Below are positions 1 to 9,369 of a DNA stretch of 64,000 nucleotides, piece after piece. This DNA comes from an uncultured Pelagibacteraceae bacterium (GTDB lineage: Bacteria > Pseudomonadota > Alphaproteobacteria > Pelagibacterales > Pelagibacteraceae). The notes under the pieces were generated by a model. The model saw only the letters and a list, made by a program, of their open reading frames with translations. It was not told the DNA's origin and ran no database searches. The stretch is taken from assembly GCA_902527265.1 (NCBI GenBank), contig CABZNY010000003.1:1-64000 (forward strand), written 5' to 3'. The stretch's first letter is position 1. The number at the start of each line of letters is the position of its first letter. The translations under genes were made by a program, and so were the position numbers.

Positions 1-690
1 GGCGAATTTGATATAAGAAATAATAAATTAATTTTAGCTAAAGCCAATGGAGTTTTGGATAAAGAAAATCAATTCTCTTATTCTTATAGAACAACAGCTA
101 AGAATGAAAAAATTACAAATATATTTATTCAAGAACCAAAACCATTTATAAATAATTATAAATTTATAAAAGGTTTTGATGAAGGTGAATTAAAACTAAG
201 TTCAATCAAAATTGGTAATACATCTAGGTCAAATCTCAAGATTGCTAATTTCAAAGTTAAAGAAGTACCAGTTTTAGCAAAAATTCTTACACTCGCGTCT
301 TTACAAGGAATTGCTGATCTTTTGACGGGTGAGGGAATAAGATTTAATGAATTTGAGATGGATTACATAACAAAAAACAAGCTAACAGAGATAGATGAGA
401 TGTACGCAATAGGACCATCTATTTCAATAATGATGGAGGGTTATATTGAGAAAGACAGGATAACAAGTTTAAGAGGAACCTTAGTGCCTGCAACAACTAT
501 TAATAAGAAAATAGCCAAAATTCCTTTGCTTGGTAATATTTTAGTAGGCACAAAAACTGGTGAAGGTATTTTTGGTGTGAGTTTTAAAGTTAAAGGACCA
601 CCTAATGATTTAAAAAGTACAGTTAATCCAATAAAAACTTTAACTCCAAGATTTATTACAAGGACTTTAGAAAATCTTAAAGGTAATTAA
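1..690 (+). CDS. AsmA/DUF3971-like envelope protein, C-terminal part (5' truncated by window)
   Basis: The frame is open from base 1, so the ORF-track start at 55 (TTG) is not a real start. About 229 C-terminal residues are visible. The stretch with GIADLLTGEGIRFNEFE, then YAIGPSISIMMEG and RGTLVPATTINKKIAKIPLLGNIL, matches the C-terminal repeat region of alphaproteobacterial DUF3971/AsmA-C (YhdP/TamB-like) proteins. These are long, inner-membrane-anchored periplasmic proteins linked to lipid transport or envelope maintenance. The end is typical of the family, with VKGPPNDLKSTVNPIKTL followed by a short tail. The stop overlaps the convergent tyrS stop by 4 bases. The family call is fairly firm; the precise role is not determined. 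Confidence 0.75.
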   Translation, partial: GEFDIRNNKLILAKANGVLDKENQFSYSYRTTAKNEKITNIFIQEPKPFINNYKFIKGFDEGELKLSSIKIGNTSRSNLKIANFKVKEVPVLAKILTLASLQGIADLLTGEGIRFNEFEMDYITKNKLTEIDEMYAIGPSISIMMEGYIEKDRITSLRGTLVPATTINKKIAKIPLLGNILVGTKTGEGIFGVSFKVKGPPNDLKSTVNPIKTLTPRFITRTLENLKGN

Positions 691-1910
691 TTTGTAATTT
701 TAAAGTGCTTTTTTTTTCCTATAGATAGCTTAATAAAACCTTTATCTGAGAATAAATTAGGATCAATTATATACTTTTCATCTAATACATTTTCATTATT
801 TAGTTTTATCCCGTTTGACTTAATTAATCTTCTTATTTCTGATTTAGAAATATCTTTATTTACAAAAGAAATTAGCTCAACTATATTTTTCGATAAAATA
901 TCATTATTGACTTTTATCCCAGGAAGATTTTCTCCTGTAGAATTCTCTTTAAAAGTATTTTTTGCAAGTTTCTCAGACTTTTCTGCTTCTTTTATTCCAT
1001 GTAACATTTCTGTTGCATTATTTGCGAGTAAAATTTTTTGTTCGTTTATATCCTTATCTTTTGCTTTCTCTATTTTATCTAAAGACAGATCAGTAAACAT
1101 TTTTAAAAACTTAAATACATCTCTATCATCTGTATTTCTCCAAAACTGCCAATAATCATATGGAGATAACATTTCTTTATTTAACCATACTGCACCTTTT
1201 TCAGTTTTACCCATTTTAGTACCTGATGCTAATGTTATTAGTGGAGTAGTTAAGCCAAATGCTTGATTTCCAGATTCTCTTTTAATTAGTTCAACACCGT
1301 TTACTATATTTCCCCATTGATCAGATCCACCAATTTGTAAATTACATTTGTTTGATTTATTAAGTTCATAAAAATCATATGCTTGTAAAATCATATAATT
1401 AAATTCCATATAACTTAAAGATTGTTCTCTTTCTAATCTTAATTTAACACTATCAAATGTTAACATTTTATTTATTGTAAAATGTTTACCTATGTCTCTT
1501 AAAAAATCTATATAATTGAGTTTGCCTAACCATTTATAATTATTCACAAATATTGGTTTTAATTTTGAATTATTTGTTTTAAGAAAAATCTTAAAAACCT
1601 TTTTTATATTATTAATATTATTCTCAATTTGCTTTTCAGAAAGGATTTTTCTCGTTTCCTCTTTACCTGATGGATCTCCTATTCTAGTCGTACCCCCACC
1701 CAAAAGAACGATTGGTCTGTGGCCATACTTTTGTAAAAGTCTAAGACACATGATTTGCAATAAACTTCCAACATGTAAACTTGGAGCTGTACTATCAAAT
1801 CCAATATAAGCATTTGTGCTTTCTTTATTTAATAGATTTGATAATTCTATTTCATTGGTACATTGATAATAGTATCCTCTCTCTTTAAATTCTTTTAAAA
1901 AATTATTCAT
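687..1910 (-). CDS. tyrS: Tyrosyl-tRNA synthetase
   Basis: A class I aminoacyl-tRNA synthetase of 407 aa, the normal length for the bacterial TyrS type, that charges tRNA-Tyr with tyrosine in the cytoplasm. The HIGH-like motif is HVGS at about residues 46-49, after the tyrosine-site stretch AYIGFDSTAPSLHVG. The tyrosine-binding segment has YDFYELN and QIGGSDQWGNIVNG, and KMGKT stands for KMSKS at about residue 230. The C-terminal ~60 residues look like an S4 RNA-binding domain (ISKSEIRRLIKSNGIKLNNE). It is convergent with the upstream AsmA-like gene, overlapping by 4 bp, and divergent from anmK across a 47-bp gap. The short ORF at 907-1155 on the other strand is a shadow. Confidence 0.97.
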   Translation of the reverse strand: MNNFLKEFKERGYYYQCTNEIELSNLLNKESTNAYIGFDSTAPSLHVGSLLQIMCLRLLQKYGHRPIVLLGGGTTRIGDPSGKEETRKILSEKQIENNINNIKKVFKIFLKTNNSKLKPIFVNNYKWLGKLNYIDFLRDIGKHFTINKMLTFDSVKLRLEREQSLSYMEFNYMILQAYDFYELNKSNKCNLQIGGSDQWGNIVNGVELIKRESGNQAFGLTTPLITLASGTKMGKTEKGAVWLNKEMLSPYDYWQFWRNTDDRDVFKFLKMFTDLSLDKIEKAKDKDINEQKILLANNATEMLHGIKEAEKSEKLAKNTFKENSTGENLPGIKVNNDILSKNIVELISFVNKDISKSEIRRLIKSNGIKLNNENVLDEKYIIDPNLFSDKGFIKLSIGKKKHFKITN

Positions 1911-1957
1911 AGGTCTATAATCTTACAATATACATATTTTAATAAAAAAAAATAAGA

Positions 1958-3052
1958 ATGGAAAAAAACTTATCTGCGCTTGGATTTATGAGTGGTACAT
2001 CTGGTGATGGTGTTGATACTTCCGTCATCAGTTCTAATGGCAAAGATACCATCAGTATCAAATATAATAGATTTGATCCTTATCCAACAAGCCTTTCAAA
2101 TAAAATTCATAAAGTAAAAGAAAGCATTTCAGAAATGCAAGACTTGCTAAAATATTCTTCTGAAATTGACAAATTAGAGTTAGAAATTACTGATTTTCAC
2201 ATTGATATAGCAATTAAGGCAACTAAAGAGGTTGATTATGATCTAATCGGTTTTCATGGTCACACTATTTATCATAATACAGAGGAAAAAATTTCAAAAC
2301 AAATTGGACTTGGTGCTAATTTATCAAAATTAACAAATAAAGATGTAGTTTATAACTTTAGACAAAACGATATTAAGAATGGAGGTGAGGGTGCACCCTT
2401 ATCTCCTATTTATCATCTAGCGCTTATAAAATCACTGTTTAATGAAAATAAAGTTAAAATACCAATTTCAATACTAAATATTGGTGGAATTGCTAATATT
2501 ACCGAAATTGAGAAAGATTTTAAAATTACTAGTAGAGATATAGGACCTGGAAATTGTCTAATAGATAAATGGATAAGAAAAAATTCTGATAAATTTTTTG
2601 ACAAAAATGGAACTCTAGCTGACAAAGGAAAAACAGATAAATTTATTTTTGATCAATATTTAGATAATTATTATTATAGCAAAGTTAATTCTAAAAGATC
2701 CCTTGATACAAATGATTTTGATATTTCTTTTGCCAAAGGACTCTCTTTAGAAAATGGTTCAACCACAATTACAAACTTAACTTCTGAATTATTATCAAAA
2801 AAAATAGGTATTAATGATGTTTATATTTGTGGTGGTGGTAGAAAAAATAAATATTTAATTAATTCTTTAAAAAAAAAAGTTAATAATAAATTACATTTAA
2901 TCGATGACTTAAATATAGATGGTGACTATATAGAGTCACAAGCATTCGCATTTCTTGCAATTCGATCTTATCTTGGATTGCCAATATCATTCCCTACTAC
3001 AACTAATTGCAAAAAACCTTCGATTGGAGGAATTGTAATAAAAAAATCTTGA
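1958..3052 (+). CDS. anmK: Anhydro-N-acetylmuramic acid kinase
   Basis: AnmK hydrates and phosphorylates 1,6-anhydro-N-acetylmuramic acid from cell-wall turnover to MurNAc-6-phosphate. The protein is 364 aa, the family size. The N-terminal phosphate-binding signature GFMSGTSGDGVDTSVI lies at residues 8-23. The acetate/sugar kinase/Hsp70 fold is also marked by LNIGGIANITE, SRDIGPGNCLID and VYICGGGRKN near the C-terminus. Most alphaproteobacterial AnmK genes lie beside tyrS, as here. The ATG follows an A-rich leader with no clear Shine-Dalgarno. The next gene, an alpha/beta hydrolase, is convergent with no bases between the two coding ends. Confidence 0.95.
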   Translation: MEKNLSALGFMSGTSGDGVDTSVISSNGKDTISIKYNRFDPYPTSLSNKIHKVKESISEMQDLLKYSSEIDKLELEITDFHIDIAIKATKEVDYDLIGFHGHTIYHNTEEKISKQIGLGANLSKLTNKDVVYNFRQNDIKNGGEGAPLSPIYHLALIKSLFNENKVKIPISILNIGGIANITEIEKDFKITSRDIGPGNCLIDKWIRKNSDKFFDKNGTLADKGKTDKFIFDQYLDNYYYSKVNSKRSLDTNDFDISFAKGLSLENGSTTITNLTSELLSKKIGINDVYICGGGRKNKYLINSLKKKVNNKLHLIDDLNIDGDYIESQAFAFLAIRSYLGLPISFPTTTNCKKPSIGGIVIKKS

Positions 3053-3718
3053 CTAATACAGTGCAGTTTCTTTTTTTATATATTTATTTAAAGATTTAAT
3101 TAAGGATATATCATTTTTTGAAAAAAAATGATTTGCATCTTGAATAGATTCAAATTCAACCTTGATACCTTTTTGCTCACTAAGCCTTTTGTTTAAATCA
3201 TTTATATGTTCTACTGGAACTAATTCGTCTTTTTTTCCATAAATCATTGTACCTGATGTAGGGCATGGCGATAAAAACGAAAAATCGTAAACATTAGGTT
3301 GGGGCGATACCACAATGAATCTGTTAATTTCTGGTCTTCTCATTAGTAATTGCATTGCTATCAAAGAACCAAAAGAAAAACCAGAAACCCAGCATTGCGA
3401 GTTATCAAAATTTTCTCTCTCTAACCAGTCTAATGCTGCTGCAGCGTCAGCAAGCTCTCCTTGTCCGTTATCAAACTCACCGTCACTTTTACCAACTCCT
3501 CTAAAATTTACTCTACAAACTGAAAAATCATTCTCAACAAAAGTTTGAAATATATCAACAACAACTTTATTATTCATCGTTCCACCGTACTGAGGATGGG
3601 GATGCAAAACCAAAGCAATTGGAGAAGTATTTTTTTTACTTTTAAAATATTTAGCTTCTAGCCTTCCTGCTGGACCTGGTATAAATATTTCTACAATTTT
3701 ATTATCTACTGATGCCAT
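3053..3718 (-). CDS. Alpha/beta hydrolase (COG2945-like)
   Basis: A 221-aa single-domain alpha/beta hydrolase. The N-terminal HPHPQYGGTMNNKVV, then RVNFRGVGKSDGEFDNG, matches the COG2945 family, whose substrates are largely unknown. The nucleophile elbow is GFSFGS (Ser at about 116), with a likely acid in YGKKDELVP and the catalytic His in DANHFFSKND. No signal peptide is seen, so it is probably cytosolic. It faces iscR across about 130 bp and ends base-to-base against anmK. Homologues are often called dienelactone-hydrolase-like, but no substrate can be read from the sequence. Confidence 0.85.
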   Translation of the reverse strand: MASVDNKIVEIFIPGPAGRLEAKYFKSKKNTSPIALVLHPHPQYGGTMNNKVVVDIFQTFVENDFSVCRVNFRGVGKSDGEFDNGQGELADAAAALDWLERENFDNSQCWVSGFSFGSLIAMQLLMRRPEINRFIVVSPQPNVYDFSFLSPCPTSGTMIYGKKDELVPVEHINDLNKRLSEQKGIKVEFESIQDANHFFSKNDISLIKSLNKYIKKETALY

Positions 3719-3795
3719 TGATTATTAATCTCAAAAAAAAATTAAGTTTTTCTATCAAAATTGAGTGACAAAATGCAAGTTTTATAATATTAATT

Positions 3796-3827
3796 AATCT
3801 TGACTGAAATAGTCGGGTATATATAAG
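3796..3827 (+). promoter_or_regulatory. IscR type-1-like binding site overlapping the iscR-suf promoter
   Basis: The 25-mer at 3796-3820 fits the Escherichia coli IscR type-1 consensus ATASYYGACTRWWWYAGTCRRSTAT, as I remember it, at 23 of 25 positions; the mismatches are the second and third bases. It contains the inverted pair GACT-gaaat-AGTC. A sigma70-like -35 (TTGACT, 3800-3805) lies inside the box, and TATAAG (3822-3827) follows after 16 bases. This geometry predicts that [2Fe-2S]-IscR blocks RNA polymerase at its own operon. The sequence match is direct; the regulation is inferred. Confidence 0.82.
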
Positions 3828-3847
3828 ACCCATAAATTGCGGGAAAT

Positions 3848-4270
3848 ATGAAATTATCAAGTAAAGGCAGATACGCTGTAATGGCTCTAGCGGATCTAGC
3901 AAAATTTAATTTAAAAGAGCCAGTATCTTTAAGAGACATATCTTTAAGACAAGGCATATCACTTGTTTACTTAGAACAGCTTTTTTCTAAATTAAAAAAG
4001 AACCAAATTGTTACAAGCGTTAGAGGTAATAGAGGTGGTTACGTATTATCAAAACAAGCTTCTGAGATAAAAATTTCAGATGTGTTTATTGCGGTCGATG
4101 AAAAAGTAAAAACAGTTGGGTGTGAAAAACATTTGGAGAGTGGATGTAACGGTAAATCTTCTAAATGTATTACTCATGATTTATGGGATGAGCTAGAAGA
4201 TTATATAAATAATTTTTTTCAGCAAAAAACATTAAGTGATTTAATTAATAAGAGAACTTATAATGGATAA
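3848..4270 (+). CDS. iscR: Rrf2-family Fe-S cluster regulator IscR
   Basis: A 140-aa Rrf2 regulator with an N-terminal winged helix ([18 protein letters not shown], then [25 protein letters not shown]) and the GNRGGYVL wing. The cluster ligands are present as Cys92, Cys100 and Cys107 plus His110 ([10 protein letters not shown], then KCITH). This matches the Cys-Cys-Cys-His ligand set of E. coli IscR, with slightly longer spacing. It can therefore be expected to bind [2Fe-2S], unlike cysteine-poor Rrf2 paralogues. It is the first gene of the suf operon, overlaps sufB by 8 bases, and carries an IscR-type box in its own promoter, which argues for autorepression. Confidence 0.95.
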   Translation: MKLSSKGRYAVMALADLAKFNLKEPVSLRDISLRQGISLVYLEQLFSKLKKNQIVTSVRGNRGGYVLSKQASEIKISDVFIAVDEKVKTVGCEKHLESGCNGKSSKCITHDLWDELEDYINNFFQQKTLSDLINKRTYNG

Positions 4271-5705
4271 TAGGCAAAAAGAAATTGATAATCTAAAAGA
4301 TTATAAGTACGGTTTTACAACTGATATTGAAAACACAAGAGCGCCCAAGGGATTAAATGAAAATGTAATTAGATTTATATCTAATATTAAAAAGGAACCA
4401 CAATGGATGCTTGATTTTAGATTAAAAGCATTTGAAAGATTTAAACAGTTAAAAGAACCAGATTGGCAAAAACCAAAATATCCAAAAATAGATTATCAAG
4501 ATTTATATTACTATTCAGCACCTAAAAGTATGAAAGATAAACCAAAAAATTTAGATGATTTAGACCCTAAACTTTTGGAAACTTATAAAAAATTAGGAAT
4601 TCCACTTCAAGAGCAAAAGAGACTTAATGGTATAGCAGTTGATGCAGTATTTGACTCAGTCTCTGTTGCAACGACATTTAGAGAAGAGCTTACAAAACAA
4701 GGAATTATTTTTTGTCCAATCTCAGAAGCTATACAAAATCATCCTGAATTAGTTAAAAAATATTTAGGTTCAGTTATCCCTGTAACTGATCATTTTTTTG
4801 CAACTTTAAACTCTGCAGTTTTTACTGATGGGTCATTTGCATATATACCTGAAGGTGTACGTTGCCCAATGGAACTTTCAACATACTTTAGAATAAATGC
4901 ATCTAATACAGGTCAGTTTGAAAGAACATTAATTATTGCTGATAAAGGAAGTTATGTAAGTTATTTGGAAGGTTGCACTGCTCCTATGCGTGATGAAAAT
5001 CAATTACATGCTGCAAATGTTGAACTAGTTGCATTAGATGATGCAGAAATTAAATATTCTACAGTTCAGAATTGGTATCCTGGTGATAAAGATGGAAAAG
5101 GTGGAATTTATAATTTTGTTACTAAGCGTGGTTTGTGCAAAGGAAAGAATTCAAAAATTTCTTGGACACAAGTTGAAACTGGTTCTGCCATTACTTGGAA
5201 ATATCCAAGCTGTATTTTAAAAGGTGATAATTCTGTTGGTGAGTTTTACTCAATAGCAATTACAAACAATTATCAAAAAGCAGATACTGGAACCAAAATG
5301 ATACATTTGGGAAAAAATACTAAAAGTAAAATAATATCAAAAGGTATTAGTGCTGGTTTTTCAGATATGACTTATCGGGGCTTAGTTGACATTTCATCAA
5401 AAGCAACAAATTCCAATAATTATACTCAATGTGACTCTTTATTAATGGGTAACAAATGTGGGGCGCATACAGTTCCATATATCAAAAACAAAAATTCAGA
5501 ATCAAATATTGCTCATGAAGCAACAACATCAAAGATTAGTGAAGAGCAGCTACATTACTGTCAACAGAGGGGTTTGAGTGCCGAAGAGGCAGTAGGGTTA
5601 ATTGTTAATGGATTTTGTAAAGAGGTATTACAACAATTACCAATGGAATTTGCCGTAGAGGCCCAAAAACTAGTTGGTATCAGCTTAGAAGGTAGTGTCG
5701 GTTAA
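4263..5705 (+). CDS. sufB: Fe-S cluster assembly scaffold SufB
   Basis: SufB is the scaffold subunit of the SufBC2D complex on which Fe-S clusters are built from SufS-derived sulfur. The 480-aa length and the conserved stretches [60 protein letters not shown] and the C-terminal [16 protein letters not shown] are diagnostic. A Cys late in the beta-helix core ([15 protein letters not shown]) fits the sulfur-accepting region. The ATG lies inside the end of iscR (8-bp overlap) and the stop overlaps the sufC start by one base, so translational coupling is likely. Confidence 0.98.
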   Translation: MDNRQKEIDNLKDYKYGFTTDIENTRAPKGLNENVIRFISNIKKEPQWMLDFRLKAFERFKQLKEPDWQKPKYPKIDYQDLYYYSAPKSMKDKPKNLDDLDPKLLETYKKLGIPLQEQKRLNGIAVDAVFDSVSVATTFREELTKQGIIFCPISEAIQNHPELVKKYLGSVIPVTDHFFATLNSAVFTDGSFAYIPEGVRCPMELSTYFRINASNTGQFERTLIIADKGSYVSYLEGCTAPMRDENQLHAANVELVALDDAEIKYSTVQNWYPGDKDGKGGIYNFVTKRGLCKGKNSKISWTQVETGSAITWKYPSCILKGDNSVGEFYSIAITNNYQKADTGTKMIHLGKNTKSKIISKGISAGFSDMTYRGLVDISSKATNSNNYTQCDSLLMGNKCGAHTVPYIKNKNSESNIAHEATTSKISEEQLHYCQQRGLSAEEAVGLIVNGFCKEVLQQLPMEFAVEAQKLVGISLEGSVG

Positions 5706-6439
5706 TGTTAAAAATAAATAAATTAAACGCAAAAATTGATAGCAAAGAAATTTTAAAAGAGTTTTCTTTAAATATAAATCCTGGTGAGGTCCACGCGATT
5801 ATGGGCCCAAATGGATCTGGTAAAAGCACATTATCAAATATTTTATCAGGTAAAAAGGGATATGAAGTTTCAGGAGAAGTACTTTTTGAGGAAAAAGATT
5901 TATTTGAACTTGAAACAGAAGAAAGAGCTCATAAAGGTATTTTTCTTGCCTTCCAATATCCATTAGAAATACCAGGTGTTAATACAAATATATTTCTAAA
6001 GACTTCATTGAACGCAGTAAGGAAAGCACGAGGTGAAAAAGAGCTTGATGCTATAGAATTTTTAAAACTTGTTAAGGAAAAATCTAAAGAACTGAAATTT
6101 GATGAAGAAAAATTAAATAGACAACTAAATGTTGGTTTTTCAGGTGGAGAAAAAAAGAAAAATGAAATTTTGCAAATGTCGTTATTGGCTCCAAAATTAT
6201 CAATATTAGATGAAACAGATTCAGGTTTAGATATTGATGCATTAAAAATTGTGGCTGATGGAGTTAATTCATTAAGGGATAATAAAAATTCATTTTTAAT
6301 AATTACACATTACCAAAGATTACTTGATTATATAAAACCTGATTTTGTTCATGTTTTAATGGATGGAAAAATAGTTAAATCTGGAGGTGCAGAATTAGCT
6401 CTGGAATTAGAAAAAAAGGGGTATGAAAATTTTCATTAG
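5705..6439 (+). CDS. sufC: Fe-S assembly ATPase SufC
   Basis: A soluble ABC-type ATPase of the SufBCD complex; ATP hydrolysis reshapes SufB and SufD for cluster building. The 244-aa protein has Walker A GPNGSGKST at about 34-42, a Q-loop in AFQYPLEIPGV, the SufC-type signature FSGGEKKKNEI, Walker B LSILDETDSGLD and the switch His in IITHYQRLLDYI. There are no membrane segments. It starts on the last base of the sufB stop, and sufD follows with no gap. The family assignment is unambiguous. Confidence 0.98.
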   Translation: MLKINKLNAKIDSKEILKEFSLNINPGEVHAIMGPNGSGKSTLSNILSGKKGYEVSGEVLFEEKDLFELETEERAHKGIFLAFQYPLEIPGVNTNIFLKTSLNAVRKARGEKELDAIEFLKLVKEKSKELKFDEEKLNRQLNVGFSGGEKKKNEILQMSLLAPKLSILDETDSGLDIDALKIVADGVNSLRDNKNSFLIITHYQRLLDYIKPDFVHVLMDGKIVKSGGAELALELEKKGYENFH

Positions 6440-7687
6440 ATGAAAGAGCAATTACAAAAAGATTTTGATAATACTATTAGAAATTTAACTTTATCTCAAA
6501 AAGACATTGAAATAAAAAAATTTTATTTAGATAATTTTATTAATAAAGGTTTTCCAAACAGAAAAGAAGAAGACTGGAAATTTTCTGATCTTAACCAAAT
6601 AATAAAAAAAAATATTGGAGAGCTAAGCTTTTATAGCGACTATACATCTACAAATAAAGTCGATACTTCTGCATTTGTAGATGGTCTAGAGCATAACAAA
6701 ATAGTATTTATTAATGGAAGAATAGAAAAAATTGATTTTGATTATGAAAAAAAAGATCAAATAGAAATAATTGATCAGTCAGAATCTATTAATAAATTTA
6801 ATAATAATAGCTCTTTATCTGACTTAAATAGTGCTTTTACCAATAAGTCTTTTAAAATAGTTGTAAAAGAGGGTTATCAATTAACAAAACCTCTTATTAT
6901 TTATCATACAACCAACTCTAAAATCTGGTCTAAAAATATTAATTTAAGATTAAATTTTGAATTATATGAAAATAGTTCCCTAAGATTAATTGATTTATTT
7001 AGAGACACTTCAGAAAAAAATTTCCTAAATATTTTTTACAACTTTGATTTAAAAGAAAATTCCATTTTAAAAAATTACAAAGTAGATAAATTTGAAAATA
7101 AAAATATTAAGTATTCCTTTAATAATATTGAGCAAGATAAAAATAGTGTTTCAGAAACATTCATTTTATCCTCGGGATCAAATTTTTGTAAGAATGAAAT
7201 TAATTGTAACTTAAATGGGGAATATTCATCAGCTTTTGTAAATGGTATCTTCTCTATAAATAATAATAAACATCATGAAATCAGAACAATAATAAATCAC
7301 TTAACTGAAAATACAAAAAGCTATCAACTTATAAAAAGTGTTTTAGAAGATAGTTCTAGAGCAGTATATCAAGGAAAAATATTTGTTAACTCTAAAGCAC
7401 AGAAAACTGACGGTTATCAACTAAGTAAAGCAATATTGTTAAATAAAGATTCCGAGTTCAATGCTAAACCAGAGTTAGAAATTTATGCAGATGACGTTAA
7501 ATGTTCACACGGTTCTGCATCAGGTAGTCTCAATGAGGACTCGATATTTTATTTAATGTCAAGAGGATTGAATTATCAACAGTCCAGAGAACTTTTGATA
7601 AATGGTTTTCTATTAGATGTTGTTGAAAAAATTACTGACTCTGAAGTAAAAAATTTAATTAAAAATATGATTGGAATTAAGGAATGA
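6440..7687 (+). CDS. sufD: Fe-S cluster assembly protein SufD
   Basis: SufD pairs with SufB on the SufC dimer and helps deliver iron. The protein is 415 aa. The N-terminus is poorly conserved, but KEEDWKFSDLNQI and the C-terminal beta-helix are typical (VYQGKIFVNSKAQKTDGYQLSKAILL, then DDVKCSHGSASGSLNEDSIFYLMSRGL). The latter holds the conserved Cys-Ser-His element of the SufB/SufD interface. The start ATG directly follows the sufC stop and the end overlaps sufS by 4 bases. Confidence 0.96.
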   Translation: MKEQLQKDFDNTIRNLTLSQKDIEIKKFYLDNFINKGFPNRKEEDWKFSDLNQIIKKNIGELSFYSDYTSTNKVDTSAFVDGLEHNKIVFINGRIEKIDFDYEKKDQIEIIDQSESINKFNNNSSLSDLNSAFTNKSFKIVVKEGYQLTKPLIIYHTTNSKIWSKNINLRLNFELYENSSLRLIDLFRDTSEKNFLNIFYNFDLKENSILKNYKVDKFENKNIKYSFNNIEQDKNSVSETFILSSGSNFCKNEINCNLNGEYSSAFVNGIFSINNNKHHEIRTIINHLTENTKSYQLIKSVLEDSSRAVYQGKIFVNSKAQKTDGYQLSKAILLNKDSEFNAKPELEIYADDVKCSHGSASGSLNEDSIFYLMSRGLNYQQSRELLINGFLLDVVEKITDSEVKNLIKNMIGIKE

Positions 7688-8904
7688 AAATAGAGAACAT
7701 AAAAGACGAGTTTCCAATATTTGATGAAAAGATTCAAAATAACGATTTAGTTTATTTAGATAGCGCCAACTCATCTCAAAAACCAAAGGTAGTAGCAGAT
7801 AAAATAAATGAATTTTATACTAAACAATTTTCAAATGTAGGAAGAAGTGTTCATTATTTAGCAGTTGCAGCGACAAACTTATATGAAAATACAAGGTCAT
7901 CCGTGCAAAAATACATTAATGCTAAAGATAAAAATGAGATAGTTTTCACTAAAGGAGCAACTGAAGCTTTAAATTTAGTAGCTAACACTCTGGGGCAAAA
8001 ATATCTGAATGAAGGCGATGAAATTTTAATTACAGAACTAGAACATCATTCTAATTATGTGCCTTGGCATTTCTTGAGAAAATCAAAGAATATAAAAATT
8101 AACTTTGCAGAGGTAAATGAAAATGGAGACATTTCTCTGGAAGATATTGAAAAAAAAATAACTTCTAAGACCAAAGTAATAGCAATTACTCATCTATCTA
8201 ACGTTACTGGAGCAATATTACCTGTTAAAGAAATAACAGATCTTGCCCACTCAAAGGGAATAATAGTTGTCATTGATGGTTGTCAGGGAGCACCTCATCT
8301 TAAATTAGATATGCAAGACTTAGACTGTGATTTTTACGCAATATCATGCCATAAAATGTACGGACCAACTGGACTAGGTGTTTTATACGGTAAAAAAAAG
8401 TGGTTAGAGGAACTGCCACCTTATCAAGGTGGCGGCGGAATGATTAGAGAAGTTAAAAAAGATAAAATATCTTATGGTGATTTGCCAAATAAATATGAGG
8501 CAGGAACTATGGCTACAGCTCAAGTTATTGCATTTGATCAGTCAATAAAGTTTATGGAGAGTGTTGGTATAGAGAATATCATGAAACATGAAGCTGATTT
8601 AGTTGAATATGGTCAAGAATTGTTACAAAAAAATAATTCTGTTAAATTAATTGGTAGTCCAAAAAATAAAGGTGGAGTTTTATCGTTCACATTAGAGGGT
8701 GTTCACCCACACGACATTGCAACAATACTCGATGAAGATGGTGTTGCGATAAGAGCAGGCCATCATTGCTGCCAAATATTACATGATAAATTAAATATAC
8801 CTGCTAGTGCAAGAGCTTCAGTTGGAATTTATAATACTAAAGATGATTTAGACAAGTTAAACGACTCAATTAATAATTGTAAAAAAATATTTAATTTAAA
8901 ATGA
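7684..8904 (+). CDS. sufS: Cysteine desulfurase SufS (SufS/CsdA type)
   Basis: A PLP-dependent group II cysteine desulfurase that supplies persulfide sulfur to the Suf system. The 406-aa sequence shows VYLDSANSSQKP near the N-terminus, TKGATEALN, the PLP-contacting ELEHHSNYVPW, VIDGCQGAPH with the PLP Asp, the PLP Lys in AISCHKMYGPTG, and the active-site Cys in RAGHHCCQ. The extra Cys next to the catalytic one (CC) is a small variation; the more usual sequence is HHCAQ. The partner is the SufU protein encoded directly downstream, since no sufE is present. It overlaps sufD and sufU by 4 bases on each side. Confidence 0.97.
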   Translation: MKIENIKDEFPIFDEKIQNNDLVYLDSANSSQKPKVVADKINEFYTKQFSNVGRSVHYLAVAATNLYENTRSSVQKYINAKDKNEIVFTKGATEALNLVANTLGQKYLNEGDEILITELEHHSNYVPWHFLRKSKNIKINFAEVNENGDISLEDIEKKITSKTKVIAITHLSNVTGAILPVKEITDLAHSKGIIVVIDGCQGAPHLKLDMQDLDCDFYAISCHKMYGPTGLGVLYGKKKWLEELPPYQGGGGMIREVKKDKISYGDLPNKYEAGTMATAQVIAFDQSIKFMESVGIENIMKHEADLVEYGQELLQKNNSVKLIGSPKNKGGVLSFTLEGVHPHDIATILDEDGVAIRAGHHCCQILHDKLNIPASARASVGIYNTKDDLDKLNDSINNCKKIFNLK

Positions 8905-9365
8905 ACTTAAAAGAACTTTATCAAGAAATTATTTTAGAACATGGAAAAAATCCACGGAATCTTGGTAAAACACATGAGTTTAATAAAGATGCCAAAGGTC
9001 ATAATCCATTATGTGGAGACAATGTTCATGTTTATCTTAAATTAAATGGACAAAAAATAGTTGAGGATATTTCATTTGAGGGAAGTGGATGCGCTATTTC
9101 GATGGCATCAGCTTCGATCATGACTGATTTAATTAAAGGCAAAAACGAGCACGAGGCTAAAGAGATAGTTGAAGATTTTTTAGGAATGATAAAAGAAAAT
9201 CCAGAATTAAAATCTGAATACTTAAAAGAAGACGAAAAAACTAAATTAATGTGTCTGTCTGGTGTTAAACAATACCCAATGAGAGTTAAGTGTGCAACAT
9301 TATCATGGCATACCTTTGTATCTGCATTAGACAACTCAGAGGAAACAACTAATACCGAGTCGTAA
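8901..9365 (+). CDS. sufU: SufU sulfur acceptor / IscU-like protein
   Basis: A 154-aa protein of the SufU branch of the IscU family. Three conserved Cys occur in NPLCGDNV, GSGCAISMASASIM and KLMCLSGVKQYPMRVKC, with an Asp next to the first. The region between the second and third Cys carries the SufU-type insertion that separates it from IscU. SufU proteins usually act as zinc-dependent sulfur acceptors activating SufS, which fits the lack of SufE. Its place after sufS, with a 4-base overlap, supports this. A true scaffold role cannot be excluded. Confidence 0.93.
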   Translation: MNLKELYQEIILEHGKNPRNLGKTHEFNKDAKGHNPLCGDNVHVYLKLNGQKIVEDISFEGSGCAISMASASIMTDLIKGKNEHEAKEIVEDFLGMIKENPELKSEYLKEDEKTKLMCLSGVKQYPMRVKCATLSWHTFVSALDNSEETTNTES

Positions 9366-9369
9366 CTTT

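Noticed and set aside
55-690. Reading the first ORF as a complete 211-aa gene starting at base 55
   Set aside because: The frame is open to base 1 and the visible part is clearly the C-terminal piece of a longer AsmA-like protein.
907-1155. ORF of 82 aa on the plus strand inside tyrS
   Set aside because: It is antisense to a well-supported tyrS frame and has a low-complexity Phe/Ser-rich product with no family resemblance.
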